Shown: positions 43,434-52,881 of the stretch, piece after piece
Numbering within the stretch: the first letter of the stretch is position 1
How the letters are laid out: each line of letters starts with the position of its first letter
Position numbers and translations under genes: made by a program
Notes under the pieces: generated by a model
What the model was told of the DNA's origin: nothing
Database searches by the model: none
The model's input: only the letters and a program-made list of their open reading frames with translations
Origin: Hanstruepera flava
GTDB taxonomy: Bacteria; Bacteroidota; Bacteroidia; Flavobacteriales; Flavobacteriaceae
Reading direction: 5' to 3'
Length of the DNA: 64,000 nt
Assembly: GCF_023634025.1 (NCBI RefSeq)
Contig: NZ_JALJCW010000002.1
Span: 372,001 to 436,000, forward strand

Positions 43434-44798
43434 ATGTCTAGCAAATTAGTGAACAAATATAATATTCCAGGACCGCGTTATACAAGCTATCCAACAGTGC
43501 CGTATTGGGATGAGTCTAGTTTTTCTAAAGAGAAATGGTTGGATTCTGTTTTTACGTCTTATAAAGAAAGTAATGGTTCAGAGGGCATAAGTTTGTATAT
43601 TCATTTACCCTTCTGTGAAAGTTTATGTACATTCTGCGGTTGCAACAAACGTATTACCAAACGTCATGAGGTAGAATCACCTTATATAAGTTATGTGTTA
43701 AAAGAATGGCAGTTGTATTGCGACCATTTTAAAACAAAACCTATTATTAAAGAATTACATTTAGGAGGTGGTACACCTACATTTTTCTCGCCAGAAAATT
43801 TAGAGCGCTTAATTAATGGGATTTTTTGTAAAGCTGAAATAGCCAAGGAGCATGAGTTTAGTTTTGAAGGACATCCTAATAATACTACACGCGAGCATTT
43901 GCAAACCCTCTATAATTTGGGATTCAGACGCGTGAGTTTTGGTGTACAGGATTATAATATTGAAGTACAAAAAGCCATACACCGCATCCAACCGTTTGAT
44001 AATGTAAAGTTTGTTACCGAAACCGCTAGGGAAATAGGCTATACTTCAATTGGACATGACATTATTTTTGGTTTGCCGTTACAATCTATTGCCCATGTAA
44101 AAGAAACCATAGAGAAAACCAAACAGCTTAAACCAGACCGTATTGCTTTTTATAGTTATGCCCATGTACCTTGGATAAAAGGGAACGGACAACGTGGTTT
44201 TAGTGAAAATGATTTACCAACAGCTAGCGTAAAACGCCAACAATATGAGTTGGGCAAACAATTACTGGCAGATTTGGGTTATCATGAAATTGGTATGGAC
44301 CATTTTGCTTTACCAACCGATAGCTTGTTTAAAGCTACAAAAACAAAAGCATTGCATCGTAATTTTATGGGTTACACAGCTTCCAAAACACAAATGATGA
44401 TTGGTCTGGGTGTATCATCAATTAGTGATAGTTGGTATGGTTTTGCTCAAAATGCAAAGGACATTAAAACATATTACAACTATTTAGATCAAAACGAGTT
44501 GCCAGTTTTTAGAGGTCATATTTTAACCCAGGAAGACCTAGTAATCCGTAAACATATTTTAAACTTAATGTGTCAATTTGAAACATCGTGGGAAAATCAA
44601 GATTTATATTGTAACGAAATACCTGATGTGCTCATTAAATTAAAACCATTGGAAGACGATGGATTAATTGAAATAAACTCAAAACAAATTATAATAAACG
44701 AAAAAGGAAAACCATTTGTACGTAATGTTTGTATGGCATTCGATTTATTGTTGCAACGTAAGCAACCCAATTCGCAATTGTTTTCCATGACTATTTAA
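43434..44798 (+). CDS. hemN: Oxygen-independent coproporphyrinogen III oxidase
   Basis: 454 residues, the usual length. The radical-SAM cluster motif C-x3-C-x2-C lies in PFCESLCTFCGCNK (about residues 60-73), followed by the glycine-rich LHLGGGTPTFFS and by GHDIIFGLPLQ. The enzyme decarboxylates coproporphyrinogen III to protoporphyrinogen IX without oxygen, so haem can be made during anoxic N2O respiration. It is under an FNR-type promoter and is followed by a universal stress protein gene in the same direction. Confidence 0.95.
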   Translation: MSSKLVNKYNIPGPRYTSYPTVPYWDESSFSKEKWLDSVFTSYKESNGSEGISLYIHLPFCESLCTFCGCNKRITKRHEVESPYISYVLKEWQLYCDHFKTKPIIKELHLGGGTPTFFSPENLERLINGIFCKAEIAKEHEFSFEGHPNNTTREHLQTLYNLGFRRVSFGVQDYNIEVQKAIHRIQPFDNVKFVTETAREIGYTSIGHDIIFGLPLQSIAHVKETIEKTKQLKPDRIAFYSYAHVPWIKGNGQRGFSENDLPTASVKRQQYELGKQLLADLGYHEIGMDHFALPTDSLFKATKTKALHRNFMGYTASKTQMMIGLGVSSISDSWYGFAQNAKDIKTYYNYLDQNELPVFRGHILTQEDLVIRKHILNLMCQFETSWENQDLYCNEIPDVLIKLKPLEDDGLIEINSKQIIINEKGKPFVRNVCMAFDLLLQRKQPNSQLFSMTI

Positions 44799-44832
44799 TA
44801 CTATTTATTAACCTTACTTAAACTTTAAAAAG

Positions 44833-45666
44833 ATGAAAAAAATTATTGTACCTATAGATTTCTCAGAATATTCAGATTATGCACTGGAAACAGCAGCCAT
44901 TTTGGCAAAAAAGAATAATGCTGAAATATTAGCCCTGCACATGTTAGAAATTTCAGATGCCATTTTAACAAAAAACGACAACGAAATGAAAATGGAAACG
45001 GTATTCTTTTTAAAGTTAGCCGAAAAACGTTTCAATGAGTTTTTAGAGAAAGACTATTTAGAAGGTGTAAACATCACGCCAATTGTTAAGCACTTTAAAG
45101 TGTTTAGTGAAGTTAATGATGTAGCTAAAGAACACAATGCCGATTTAATTGTAATGGGTTCGCATGGCTCAAGTGGATTGAAAGAATTTTTTGTTGGATC
45201 CAATACTGAAAAAGTAGTGAGACATGCCGAAATTCCTGTACTGGTAACAAAACACAACCCTATTTTAACCGATTTTGAAAACATTGCTTTTGCTTGCGAC
45301 TTTTCAGAAGAAGCTATAGAGCCATATTTAAGAGCGTCTAGAATGTTTGAAAGCCTAGGGTCAAAAATGCATTTGGTTTACGTAAACCTACCAAGCGAAA
45401 GCTTTAAAAGTTCAGCAGAAATGGAAAGTAAGGTTGTTTCATTCCTTAAAAAAGCCAATGGTAATTTAGATAAATTGGATACGGTTAAATATGTAGCCGA
45501 TTATACAGTAGAAAAAGGAATTTTAAATTTCGCCAATGTAATAGGAGCAGATTTAATAGCTGTTGCAACGCATGGACGTAAAGGTTTGGCACATTTCTTT
45601 GAGGGAAGTATTTCAGAGGATATAGCAAATCATTCTATGTTACCTGTAATGAGTTTTAAAATGTAA
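44833..45666 (+). CDS. Universal stress protein, two-domain
   Basis: 277 residues with two Usp folds (about 1-140 and 150-277). The first has the nucleotide-binding motif GSHGSSGLKEFFVGSNTEKVV and ends in EIPVLV; the second has THGRKGLAHFFEGSISEDIA. Such proteins bind ATP and are commonly induced by oxygen limitation. It is 34 bases after hemN, with a terminator after it (45695-45727), so it is probably the last gene of the FNR-controlled hemN transcript. Confidence 0.92.
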   Translation: MKKIIVPIDFSEYSDYALETAAILAKKNNAEILALHMLEISDAILTKNDNEMKMETVFFLKLAEKRFNEFLEKDYLEGVNITPIVKHFKVFSEVNDVAKEHNADLIVMGSHGSSGLKEFFVGSNTEKVVRHAEIPVLVTKHNPILTDFENIAFACDFSEEAIEPYLRASRMFESLGSKMHLVYVNLPSESFKSSAEMESKVVSFLKKANGNLDKLDTVKYVADYTVEKGILNFANVIGADLIAVATHGRKGLAHFFEGSISEDIANHSMLPVMSFKM

Positions 45667-45694
45667 TTAATAGCAAGTTTAGTTGATGTTTTAA

Positions 45695-45727
45695 ATAAGA
45701 GGTGTGGTTAATAGCTGCACCTCTTAT
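45695..45727 (+). terminator. Hairpin after the universal stress protein
   Basis: ATAAGAGGTG and CACCTCTTAT form a perfect 10-bp stem with a 13-base loop, 28 bases after the stop; the T tract is weak. Confidence 0.7.
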
Positions 45728-45794
45728 CATTTATAGCACTTTTTATGAATATTGAGCGTATTAAAAATTTAAATAAGATAAAAATATCCGAAAT

Positions 45795-45838
45795 ATGATT
45801 TTTATCATGTTTTTAAAGTTGTATTGACAGTAATTTTG
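45795..45838 (+). promoter_or_regulatory. FNR/CRP-type site and -7 box of the nos cluster
   Basis: ATGATTTTTATCAT (45795-45808; TGAT-N4-ATCA, the FNR half-sites exactly) is centred 33 bp before TAATTTTG (45831-45838). The cytochrome gene starts at 45859. This is the only promoter seen before nosZ. Confidence 0.87.
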
Positions 45839-45858
45839 TGTTATAAATAATAATTAAC

Positions 45859-46362
45859 ATGAAAGCAACACTAAAATTAATGACCTTATTATTTGCTGCA
45901 CTTGTATTAAGTTGTGGTGGCAAAGAAGAAAAGAAAGAAGAGAAATTCTCTTATGAAAAGAAGTCGACAAAAACTGAAGCAGTTACCAAAAAAGAAGAAA
46001 AAGTGCCCGCTTCCAAACGTATTGATTTAGCTACTAAAGGAGTTGGACCAATTACTTCGCTTGAGTTACCAGCAGATATTGACCAAGCTATGGCAGCACA
46101 AGGAGAAGAGGTATTCAAAAAAATGTGTACCGCTTGCCATAGAGCTGATAAAAAGTTTATTGGACCAGCACCAACTGGAATAACAGAACGTCGCTCTCCA
46201 GAGTGGATTATGAACATGATTCTAAATCCTGAAGAAATGGTGCAAAAAGATGCATTGGCCAAAGAATTACTAATTGAGTTTAATGGTTCGCCAATGGCCA
46301 ATCAAAACTTAACAGAAGAAGAAGCTAGATCTGTATTAGAATACTTTAGAACACTAAAATAA
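45859..46362 (+). CDS. Lipoprotein cytochrome c of the nos cluster
   Basis: 167 residues with a lipoprotein signal (LLFAALVLSC, Cys 19), a lysine/glutamate linker and a class I cytochrome c domain with haem motif C-T-A-C-H at 90-94 and a likely distal methionine at 146 (NGSPMANQN). It is the first gene of the nos transcript, so it is the likely electron donor to NosZ on the outside of the inner membrane or on the outer membrane. Confidence 0.88.
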   Translation: MKATLKLMTLLFAALVLSCGGKEEKKEEKFSYEKKSTKTEAVTKKEEKVPASKRIDLATKGVGPITSLELPADIDQAMAAQGEEVFKKMCTACHRADKKFIGPAPTGITERRSPEWIMNMILNPEEMVQKDALAKELLIEFNGSPMANQNLTEEEARSVLEYFRTLK

Positions 46363-46369
46363 TTTGAAT

Positions 46370-46945
46370 ATGAATACATTTAAACAGTTAGGTCTTGTTT
46401 TGGCATGTATAAGTCTATTCTTTGCATGTAAGAACGAGAGTCAAGAAGCCCAAAGTACAACTTCAGTAACTAATACTGAAGAGACCACAACAGAGCGATC
46501 TGGTCAAGCATTTATACAAGACGACGAGGGAACACCAAATTGTCTTCAAATAGCAATTGGTTCGCCTGATCACAAAACATTGGTAGCTGCCGTTCAAGCT
46601 GCACAAGTAGAAAATGCTCTGGTAAATGTTGGACCGTTAACAGTTTTTGCACCAACTGATGAAGCATTTGCAGCATTACCTGAAGGCACAATAGATAACC
46701 TTTTAAAACCTGAAAACAAAAATACTTTGGCAGACATTTTAAAGTATCATGTTACGCCAGGTAATTTAAGTACAACAATCCTTACCAAGCTACCAAAATT
46801 AGGACAAGCCAATAACCAAAGCGTTCAAGTTGAGGTGGTAGACGGAAAACCAGTTATAGGCGGAGCAAATATTATTGCTAGTGTTCCTGCTGGAAATGGT
46901 ATTGTTCACGTAATCGATAAAGTATTATTACCACCTTCAGAATAA
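46370..46945 (+). CDS. Fasciclin-domain lipoprotein
   Basis: 191 residues from the ATG at 46370. Lipoprotein signal (LGLVLACISLFFAC), then a single fasciclin domain (about 55-190): TLVAAVQAAQVENALVNVGP, TVFAPTDEAFAALPEGT, ILKYHVTPG and NGIVHVIDKVLLPP. Fasciclin domains bind partners or matrix. It sits between the cytochrome and nosZ, only 7 and 30 bases from them, and is therefore co-expressed with N2O reductase. Its role there is unknown. Confidence 0.9.
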   Translation: MNTFKQLGLVLACISLFFACKNESQEAQSTTSVTNTEETTTERSGQAFIQDDEGTPNCLQIAIGSPDHKTLVAAVQAAQVENALVNVGPLTVFAPTDEAFAALPEGTIDNLLKPENKNTLADILKYHVTPGNLSTTILTKLPKLGQANNQSVQVEVVDGKPVIGGANIIASVPAGNGIVHVIDKVLLPPSE

Positions 46946-46975
46946 TAAATCACTAACCTTATTTAATAAAAAACA

Positions 46976-48946
46976 ATGAAGAATATTTTAAAATCAATTG
47001 CTGCACTTGTAACTGTTCTTATAGCGTTTACAAGTTGTAACGATACAAAAAAATCAGATTCAAAATCTGGTGCTTTAGCAAGTAATGTTGCAGAAAAAGT
47101 ATATGTAGCTCCTGGAGAACACGATGAGTTTTACGCCTTTGTTTCTGGTGGATTTAGTGGACAATTAGCTGTTTACGGATTACCATCAGGGCGTTTGTTT
47201 AAAGTTATTCCCGTATTCTCACAAGACGCTGAAAAGGCCTGGGGTTATAATGAAGAAACCAAGCCTATGTTAGAAACTTCTCATGGTTTTATACCTTGGG
47301 ACGATGCTCACCACCCAGATATTTCACAGACAGCTGGAGAACTAGATGGACGTTGGGTATTTATTAATGGTAACAATACGCCACGTATTGCGAAAATAGA
47401 TTTAACTACTTTCGAAACTACCGAGATTATAGAAATTCCTAATAGTGCTGGTAACCACAGTTCGTCTTTTGTTACTGAAAACACAGAGTATGTGGTAGCT
47501 GGAACGCGTTTCTCTGTTCCAGTACCTCAAAAGGATATGCCTATTAAGGATTACAAAGGTAACTTTAAAGGCGCTTTAACCTTTATTTCTGTAGAACCAG
47601 AACATGGACACATGGATATTAAATTCCAGTTGATCATGCCAGGTTTCGATTATGATTTATCACATCCTGGCCGTGGAAAATCGCATGGATGGTTCTTCTT
47701 CTCAACCTATAATACCGAAGAGGCAAGCACGTTAATGGAAGTTAATGCCTCGCAAAACGATAAAGATTTTATTGCAGCTGTTAACTGGAAAAAGATTGAA
47801 GAGTATGTGAATAATGGTGGTGGAACCATGATGCCAGCCAATTATGCTCATAATGTTTATGATGAATCTACTCATATGGCGACATCAACCATGAAGAAGG
47901 AAGTTCTTACAGTAAATCCTTTAGATGTACCTGGAGCTGTTTACCTAATGCCGACGCCTAAATCGCCTCACGGCTGTGACGTTGATCCTACTGGTGAATA
48001 TATTGTAGGTAGTGGTAAACTTTCTGCAAACTTAACGATTCACTCATTTACAAAAATGTTGGATGCTATTGAAAATGAAAAATTTGCTGGAGATGCTTAC
48101 GGTATTCCAATTATTAATTTTGATGATTCTTTAGCAGGTGTGGTTGAGCAACCAGGTCTAGGGCCTTTACATACCGAGTTTGACGACAAAGGTAATGCCT
48201 ATACAACCTTCTTTATTTCTTCAGAAGTTGTAAAATGGAAAGTAGGAACATGGGAAGTACTGGATAGACAACCTTGTTATTATTCAGTTGGTCACTTAAT
48301 GATTCCTGGTGGTAACTCTCAAAAACCATTTGGAAAATATGTGTTGGCCATGAACAAGATTACAAAAGATCGTTATCTGCCAACAGGACCAGAGGTAACA
48401 CAATCGGCTCAATTATACGATATTTCAGGTGACAAAATGGAATTGTTGTTAGATTTCCCTACAGTAGGAGAACCTCACTATGCCGCAGGTTGCCCTGCCG
48501 ATTTAATTAAACCACGATCTAAAAAGTTATTCCCACTTGAAGAAAACAATCACCCTTATGCAACAAAAAGTGAAGCGGATACTAAAGTTGTACGAGATGG
48601 CAATACGGTTCATATCTACATGACCATGATACGTAGTCACTTTTCACCAGATAATATTGAAGGTATTAGAGTGGGAGACAAAGTATATTTCCATGTTACC
48701 AATTTAGAGCAGGATTACGATGTACCACATGGTGTGAGTATGATTGGAGCGAATACATCTGAATTATTAATCATGCCAGGACAAACAGAAACCTTCCTTT
48801 GGGAGCCTAAACAAGAAGGTGTATGGCCTTTCTATTGTACAGATTTCTGTTCGGCATTACACCAAGAAATGCAAGGCTATGTTCGTGTGTCTGCAGCAAA
48901 TGCAAATACACCATTAAAATGGTCTCTTGGTGAGGATATAGAATAA
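46976..48946 (+). CDS. nosZ: Nitrous-oxide reductase, clade II type
   Basis: 656 residues. The N-terminus is a Sec/lipoprotein-type signal (LVTVLIAFTSC, Cys about 22), not a Tat signal, which marks the clade II enzyme. The seven-bladed propeller has the Cu-Z histidines, seen in DDAHHPD, AGNHSSSF, PEHGHMD, LSHPGRGKSHG, SPHGCDVD, GPLHTEF and EPHYAAG. The C-terminal cupredoxin has the Cu-A site CTDFCSALHQEM (Cys 621 and 625, His 629, Met 632). It reduces N2O to N2. Preceded by a cytochrome c gene and followed by a strong hairpin. Confidence 0.97.
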   Translation: MKNILKSIAALVTVLIAFTSCNDTKKSDSKSGALASNVAEKVYVAPGEHDEFYAFVSGGFSGQLAVYGLPSGRLFKVIPVFSQDAEKAWGYNEETKPMLETSHGFIPWDDAHHPDISQTAGELDGRWVFINGNNTPRIAKIDLTTFETTEIIEIPNSAGNHSSSFVTENTEYVVAGTRFSVPVPQKDMPIKDYKGNFKGALTFISVEPEHGHMDIKFQLIMPGFDYDLSHPGRGKSHGWFFFSTYNTEEASTLMEVNASQNDKDFIAAVNWKKIEEYVNNGGGTMMPANYAHNVYDESTHMATSTMKKEVLTVNPLDVPGAVYLMPTPKSPHGCDVDPTGEYIVGSGKLSANLTIHSFTKMLDAIENEKFAGDAYGIPIINFDDSLAGVVEQPGLGPLHTEFDDKGNAYTTFFISSEVVKWKVGTWEVLDRQPCYYSVGHLMIPGGNSQKPFGKYVLAMNKITKDRYLPTGPEVTQSAQLYDISGDKMELLLDFPTVGEPHYAAGCPADLIKPRSKKLFPLEENNHPYATKSEADTKVVRDGNTVHIYMTMIRSHFSPDNIEGIRVGDKVYFHVTNLEQDYDVPHGVSMIGANTSELLIMPGQTETFLWEPKQEGVWPFYCTDFCSALHQEMQGYVRVSAANANTPLKWSLGEDIE

Positions 48947-48988
48947 AACAAATTAGGAGAATTTTGTTTTAGTGTTTATTTTCCTATC

Positions 48989-49025
48989 AAAGGCGAGAGC
49001 ATGCATTTCGCTCTCGCCTTTCTAT
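48989..49025 (+). terminator. Strong hairpin between nosZ and the rest of the nos genes
   Basis: AAAGGCGAGAGC and GCTCTCGCCTTT form a perfect 12-bp stem with a 9-base loop, followed by TCTATTTTC. It may terminate part of the transcripts after nosZ, giving more NosZ than assembly proteins. Confidence 0.8.
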
Positions 49026-49084
49026 TTTCAAAACACTAATTATTCAGAGATATCTGATTTTTTAAACCACTAATTTCTATCACG

Positions 49085-49684
49085 ATGAAAAAGTCAAATA
49101 TAATTATGCTATTGGCTGCTATATTGCCACTCGGACTCTTTTTGTTTCCACTTTGGAAAATTACATTGGAGGCTCCACAATATCCAACACCATTGGGCAT
49201 GTATATTTATATCAATGATTTCGCTGATGCCAATCCACACGATATCAAGAATATTAACCTTATGAACCACTACGTAGGGATGAAGTACATTCCAGAGGCC
49301 ATTCCTGAATTTAAAATATTTCCGGCAGGCATTCTTATAACTACAGTAATAGGTTTACTTATTGCATTTAAAGGTAACTATAAGTGGTTTTTATACTGGT
49401 TTATACTCATGATTGTATTAAGTAGTGCTGGACTTTATGACTTCTACCTCTGGGAACATGATTATGGACATAATCTAGATCCAAGAGCTATCATGAAATT
49501 TACAAATCCAGATGGTACACAAATGGGCTTTCAACCACCTTTATTTGGTTCAAAAGATATATTGAACTTTAGAGCACATTCTTATCCGCGTTTAGGAGCC
49601 TTGTTTTTGGCGTTGGGAATAGGAACATCATTAATTGCTTACCTTGTAGGGAAAAAATCGTATAAAAAGTCTTTAGAAATGTAA
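49085..49684 (+). CDS. Four-helix membrane protein of the nos cluster (NosB-like)
   Basis: 199 residues with four membrane helices (near 6-24, 79-96, 102-122, 170-188) and a periplasmic part containing NHYVGMKYIPEA and HDYGHNLDPRAIMKF, where histidines are conserved-looking. Clade II nos clusters carry a membrane protein called NosB in this place; the position and size agree, but I cannot check homology. It may take part in electron transfer to NosZ or copper handling. Confidence 0.65.
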   Translation: MKKSNIIMLLAAILPLGLFLFPLWKITLEAPQYPTPLGMYIYINDFADANPHDIKNINLMNHYVGMKYIPEAIPEFKIFPAGILITTVIGLLIAFKGNYKWFLYWFILMIVLSSAGLYDFYLWEHDYGHNLDPRAIMKFTNPDGTQMGFQPPLFGSKDILNFRAHSYPRLGALFLALGIGTSLIAYLVGKKSYKKSLEM

Positions 49685-49728
49685 TAGCAAAGGAAAGCCA
49701 TTCAGCAAAACACTAAAACACTAAAAAA

Positions 49729-50166
49729 ATGCAAACACTAAAACACTATGTTGTACTTCTATTTGTTGTACTAATGGTAAGCTGCAATGTGTCACCAAAA
49801 CCAATTGACTATGGTAATGATGGATGTCACTTTTGTAAGATGACCATTGTTGATAAAGTACACGCAGCTGAAATCGTCACCAAAAAAGGAAAAGTCTATA
49901 AATTCGATGCTACAGAATGTATGATTAATTTCATGGACGAGTTTGATACTTCTGAAATTGAATTGTACTTGTCAAATAACTATTCTGAACCTGAAGTATT
50001 AATTGATGCTACACATGCCACTTTTTTAATTAGCAAAAACGTGCCAAGCCCTATGGGTGCTTTTCTATCGGCATTTAAAAGCAGAGAAGAAGCCCAAAAT
50101 GTTCAATCAGAAAAAGGCGGAACATTGTATACTTGGCAGGAATTATTAACGCATTTTAAAGATTGA
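49729..50166 (+). CDS. nosL: NosL, copper chaperone lipoprotein
   Basis: 145 residues with a lipoprotein signal (VLLFVVLMVSC, Cys about 19) and the NosL motif GCHFCKMTIVDKVHAAEI (about residues 31-48), then FDATECMINFMDEF and the typical PSPMGAFLSAFKSREEA. NosL binds Cu(I) and delivers it to NosZ. It ends one base before nosD starts. Confidence 0.93.
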   Translation: MQTLKHYVVLLFVVLMVSCNVSPKPIDYGNDGCHFCKMTIVDKVHAAEIVTKKGKVYKFDATECMINFMDEFDTSEIELYLSNNYSEPEVLIDATHATFLISKNVPSPMGAFLSAFKSREEAQNVQSEKGGTLYTWQELLTHFKD

Positions 50167-50167
50167 A

Positions 50168-51403
50168 ATGAGGTCAATACGCTTATTTTTGGTTACCATG
50201 TTTATGGCGACTTCACTTGGTGCGCAAACAATTAATGTATGTGGTACTTGTAATGTTACCTCATTGCGTGATGCTATCACTTTAGCTAAACCTTTTGATA
50301 CGGTGAGGGTGAAAAAGGGCATCTACAAAGAGCATGATGTGGTTATAGACAAACCCTTGACTTTAGTTGGTGAAAATTATCCGGTTATTGATGGTGAATT
50401 AAAGGGCGAAATTATTACGGTAGTTTCAGATAGTGTAACCGTTGATGGTTTGTTCGTTATTAATGTTGGAACCAGCTATACGGAAGATTATGCGGCTATT
50501 CGTGTTAAAAAAAGTAAACATTTTGTGATACAGAATGTTGTTTTAGAAAAACTGTTTTTTGGCATATACATTGAAAAATCCAGTTATGGTAAAATTTATC
50601 ATAACAAAATAATTGGCGATGCCGTTGAAGAATATAACTCAGGTAATGGTATTCAATTATGGTATAGTCATTATGTAGACATTGAGCATAATTTTGTTGA
50701 ACATGTTCGTGATGGTATTTATCTAGAGTTTTCAGATAATTGTGTAATTAAAAACAATGTTAGTGCAGAAAATTTGAGATATGGCCTGCATTTCATGTTC
50801 TCTAATGATGATATTTACCAAGATAACACTTTTGAAGATAATGGAGCTGGTGTGGCTGTCATGTTTTCAAAGAAAATTAAAATGCTAAATAATACATTTA
50901 AAAAAAATTGGGGAACAGCATCATATGGCATGCTATTAAAAGAAATTAATGATGCCGAAATAATAGGTAATACCTTTGAAGAGAATACAATAGGAATCAA
51001 TTTAGAAGGATCCAACCGCATTACTTACAAGAACAACAATTTTACCAATAATGGTTGGGCTATAAAGGTAAGAGGCGCATGTTACGCTAATCGTTTTATA
51101 GAAAATAATTTCTTGTACAACTCCTTTGATATTTCATATAACAGCAAGGTGAACGATAATATTTTCGATAGAAATTATTGGAGTAACTACACAGGATATG
51201 ATTTGGATAAGGATGGTATAGGCGATGTGCCTTATAGACCTGTAAAACTCTTTTCCTATATCGTAAATCGTACACCAGAAACTATTATTCTGTTACGTAG
51301 TTTATTTATTGATATCATAGATTTTTCAGAAAAAGTGTCTCCAGTATTTACACCGGACAACCTTATGGATAATAATCCACAAACAAAACGCATAACATGG
51401 TAA
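50168..51403 (+). CDS. nosD: NosD, periplasmic copper-processing protein
   Basis: 411 residues: signal peptide (about 1-19) followed by a right-handed parallel beta-helix of many short repeats (for example VEHVRDGIYLEFSDNCVIKNN, ISAENLRYGLHFMFSNDDIY). NosD is needed to assemble the Cu-Z cluster of NosZ with NosF and NosY. The 3' end overlaps nosF by 7 bases. Confidence 0.93.
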   Translation: MRSIRLFLVTMFMATSLGAQTINVCGTCNVTSLRDAITLAKPFDTVRVKKGIYKEHDVVIDKPLTLVGENYPVIDGELKGEIITVVSDSVTVDGLFVINVGTSYTEDYAAIRVKKSKHFVIQNVVLEKLFFGIYIEKSSYGKIYHNKIIGDAVEEYNSGNGIQLWYSHYVDIEHNFVEHVRDGIYLEFSDNCVIKNNVSAENLRYGLHFMFSNDDIYQDNTFEDNGAGVAVMFSKKIKMLNNTFKKNWGTASYGMLLKEINDAEIIGNTFEENTIGINLEGSNRITYKNNNFTNNGWAIKVRGACYANRFIENNFLYNSFDISYNSKVNDNIFDRNYWSNYTGYDLDKDGIGDVPYRPVKLFSYIVNRTPETIILLRSLFIDIIDFSEKVSPVFTPDNLMDNNPQTKRITW

Positions 51404-52104
51404 GTATAGAAAATCTACATAAAAAGTTTGGTAAGAACGAAGTCCTTAAAGGTGTTGACTTAAACATCAAGAGTGGTGGTATTTTTGCTGTACTAGGTCC
51501 AAATGGATCTGGGAAAACTACCTTGATTAAGTCGGTGCTTGGCATGGTTGTTCCAAGTAAAGGGACTATTACAGTTCAAGGTGAGAATATTAAGAAAAAT
51601 TCAAGTTACAGACATCAGATTGATTACCTACCGCAAATAGCTAATTTTCCTAGTAATTTAAAGGTAAAAGAGTTGATTCGTATGATAAAAGATTTACGAA
51701 AAAACACCAATGAAGATGAACGTTTAATTGAGCTGTTTAAGTTACAACCCTTTTTAGATAAAAAACTGGGTAACCTTTCTGGAGGTACAAAGCAAAAAGT
51801 GAACATTGTATTAACCTTTATGTTTGATAGTCCGCTTATTATTTTAGATGAGCCTACAACAGGTTTGGACCCTATTTCATTAATTAGGTTAAAGGAATTG
51901 ATTCAAAAAGAAAAACAAAAAGGAAAAACTATTTTAATCACATCACATATCATGAGTTTTGTAGAAGAGGTTTCCGATGAAATTGTGTTTTTGTTGGAAG
52001 GCAAAATCTATTTTAAGGGTACCATATCAGAATTAAAAACCAAGACCAATCAGCCAGATTTTGAACATGCTATTGCGTCTATATTATCAGACAACCATGC
52101 TTAA
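51397..52104 (+). CDS. nosF: NosF, ABC transporter ATPase
   Basis: 235 residues with Walker A GPNGSGKTTL (about 34-43), signature LSGGTKQKV (about 128-136) and Walker B LIILDEPTTGLDP. NosF with NosY forms an ABC transporter that supports NosZ copper-site maturation. The start overlaps the nosD stop and the 3' end overlaps nosY by 8 bases, so translation is coupled. Confidence 0.95.
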   Translation: MVSIENLHKKFGKNEVLKGVDLNIKSGGIFAVLGPNGSGKTTLIKSVLGMVVPSKGTITVQGENIKKNSSYRHQIDYLPQIANFPSNLKVKELIRMIKDLRKNTNEDERLIELFKLQPFLDKKLGNLSGGTKQKVNIVLTFMFDSPLIILDEPTTGLDPISLIRLKELIQKEKQKGKTILITSHIMSFVEEVSDEIVFLLEGKIYFKGTISELKTKTNQPDFEHAIASILSDNHA

Positions 52105-52879
52105 AATTTTAAAATATAGTTTTTTCGATTTAATGCGTAGCCGTTGGAGCTACGTGTATTTTGGGTTTTATCTGCTATTGGGAGTTGTGCTCTTGTTTCT
52201 CAATAACGATTTGTCTAAAGCTGTCATAACCTTAATGAATGTTATCATTGTTTTAGTACCACTTATAGGAACCATTTTCGGAGTCATGTATTATTACAAT
52301 TCCAAAGAGTTTACTGAATTACTTTTAGCGCAGCCACTTAAACGATCTTCCATTTTTTTAGGTCAGTATCTGGGTGTTGCTTTGTCTTTATCCATGAGTT
52401 TAATATTGGGATTGGGTATTCCATTTGTGTTTTATGGCTTATTTAAAAGTAATGCCATTTGGGATTTTTCATTACTACTTATAACCGGAACATTTTTAAC
52501 CCTCATATTCACAGCATTGGCATTCAATATTGCCTTGTCTAACGAGAATAAAATAAAAGGATTTGGTTATGCTATTTTATTGTGGCTGTTTTTGGCCATT
52601 ATTTATGATGGTATCTTTTTAATGACCTTAATATTTTTTGAAGATTATCCTTTAGATAAATTATCCTTGGTAGGTACTATGCTTAACCCGATTGACTTGT
52701 CTCGAACATTAATCTTATTAAAGCTCGATATTTCAGCGCTTTTGGGTTATACGGGAGCTATATTCAAACAATTCTTCGGTACTAGTTTTGGGTTGGTTGT
52801 ATCGTTTGTAATGCTCGTAATTTGGGTTGTTTTGCCCGTATTGCGAATTATGTTTAAATCTAGAAGAAAAGATTTTTAG
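52097..52879 (+). CDS. nosY: NosY, ABC transporter permease
   Basis: 260 residues from the ATG at 52097, with about six membrane helices (near 20-38, 50-70, 105-125, 130-150, 165-190, 230-250). The early coupling region FYYNSKEFTELLLAQPLKRS-like (YYYNSKEFTELLLAQP) is typical of NosY. Partner of NosF. A lipoprotein gene follows 2 bases later. Confidence 0.92.
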   Translation: MLKILKYSFFDLMRSRWSYVYFGFYLLLGVVLLFLNNDLSKAVITLMNVIIVLVPLIGTIFGVMYYYNSKEFTELLLAQPLKRSSIFLGQYLGVALSLSMSLILGLGIPFVFYGLFKSNAIWDFSLLLITGTFLTLIFTALAFNIALSNENKIKGFGYAILLWLFLAIIYDGIFLMTLIFFEDYPLDKLSLVGTMLNPIDLSRTLILLKLDISALLGYTGAIFKQFFGTSFGLVVSFVMLVIWVVLPVLRIMFKSRRKDF

Positions 52880-52881
52880 GT

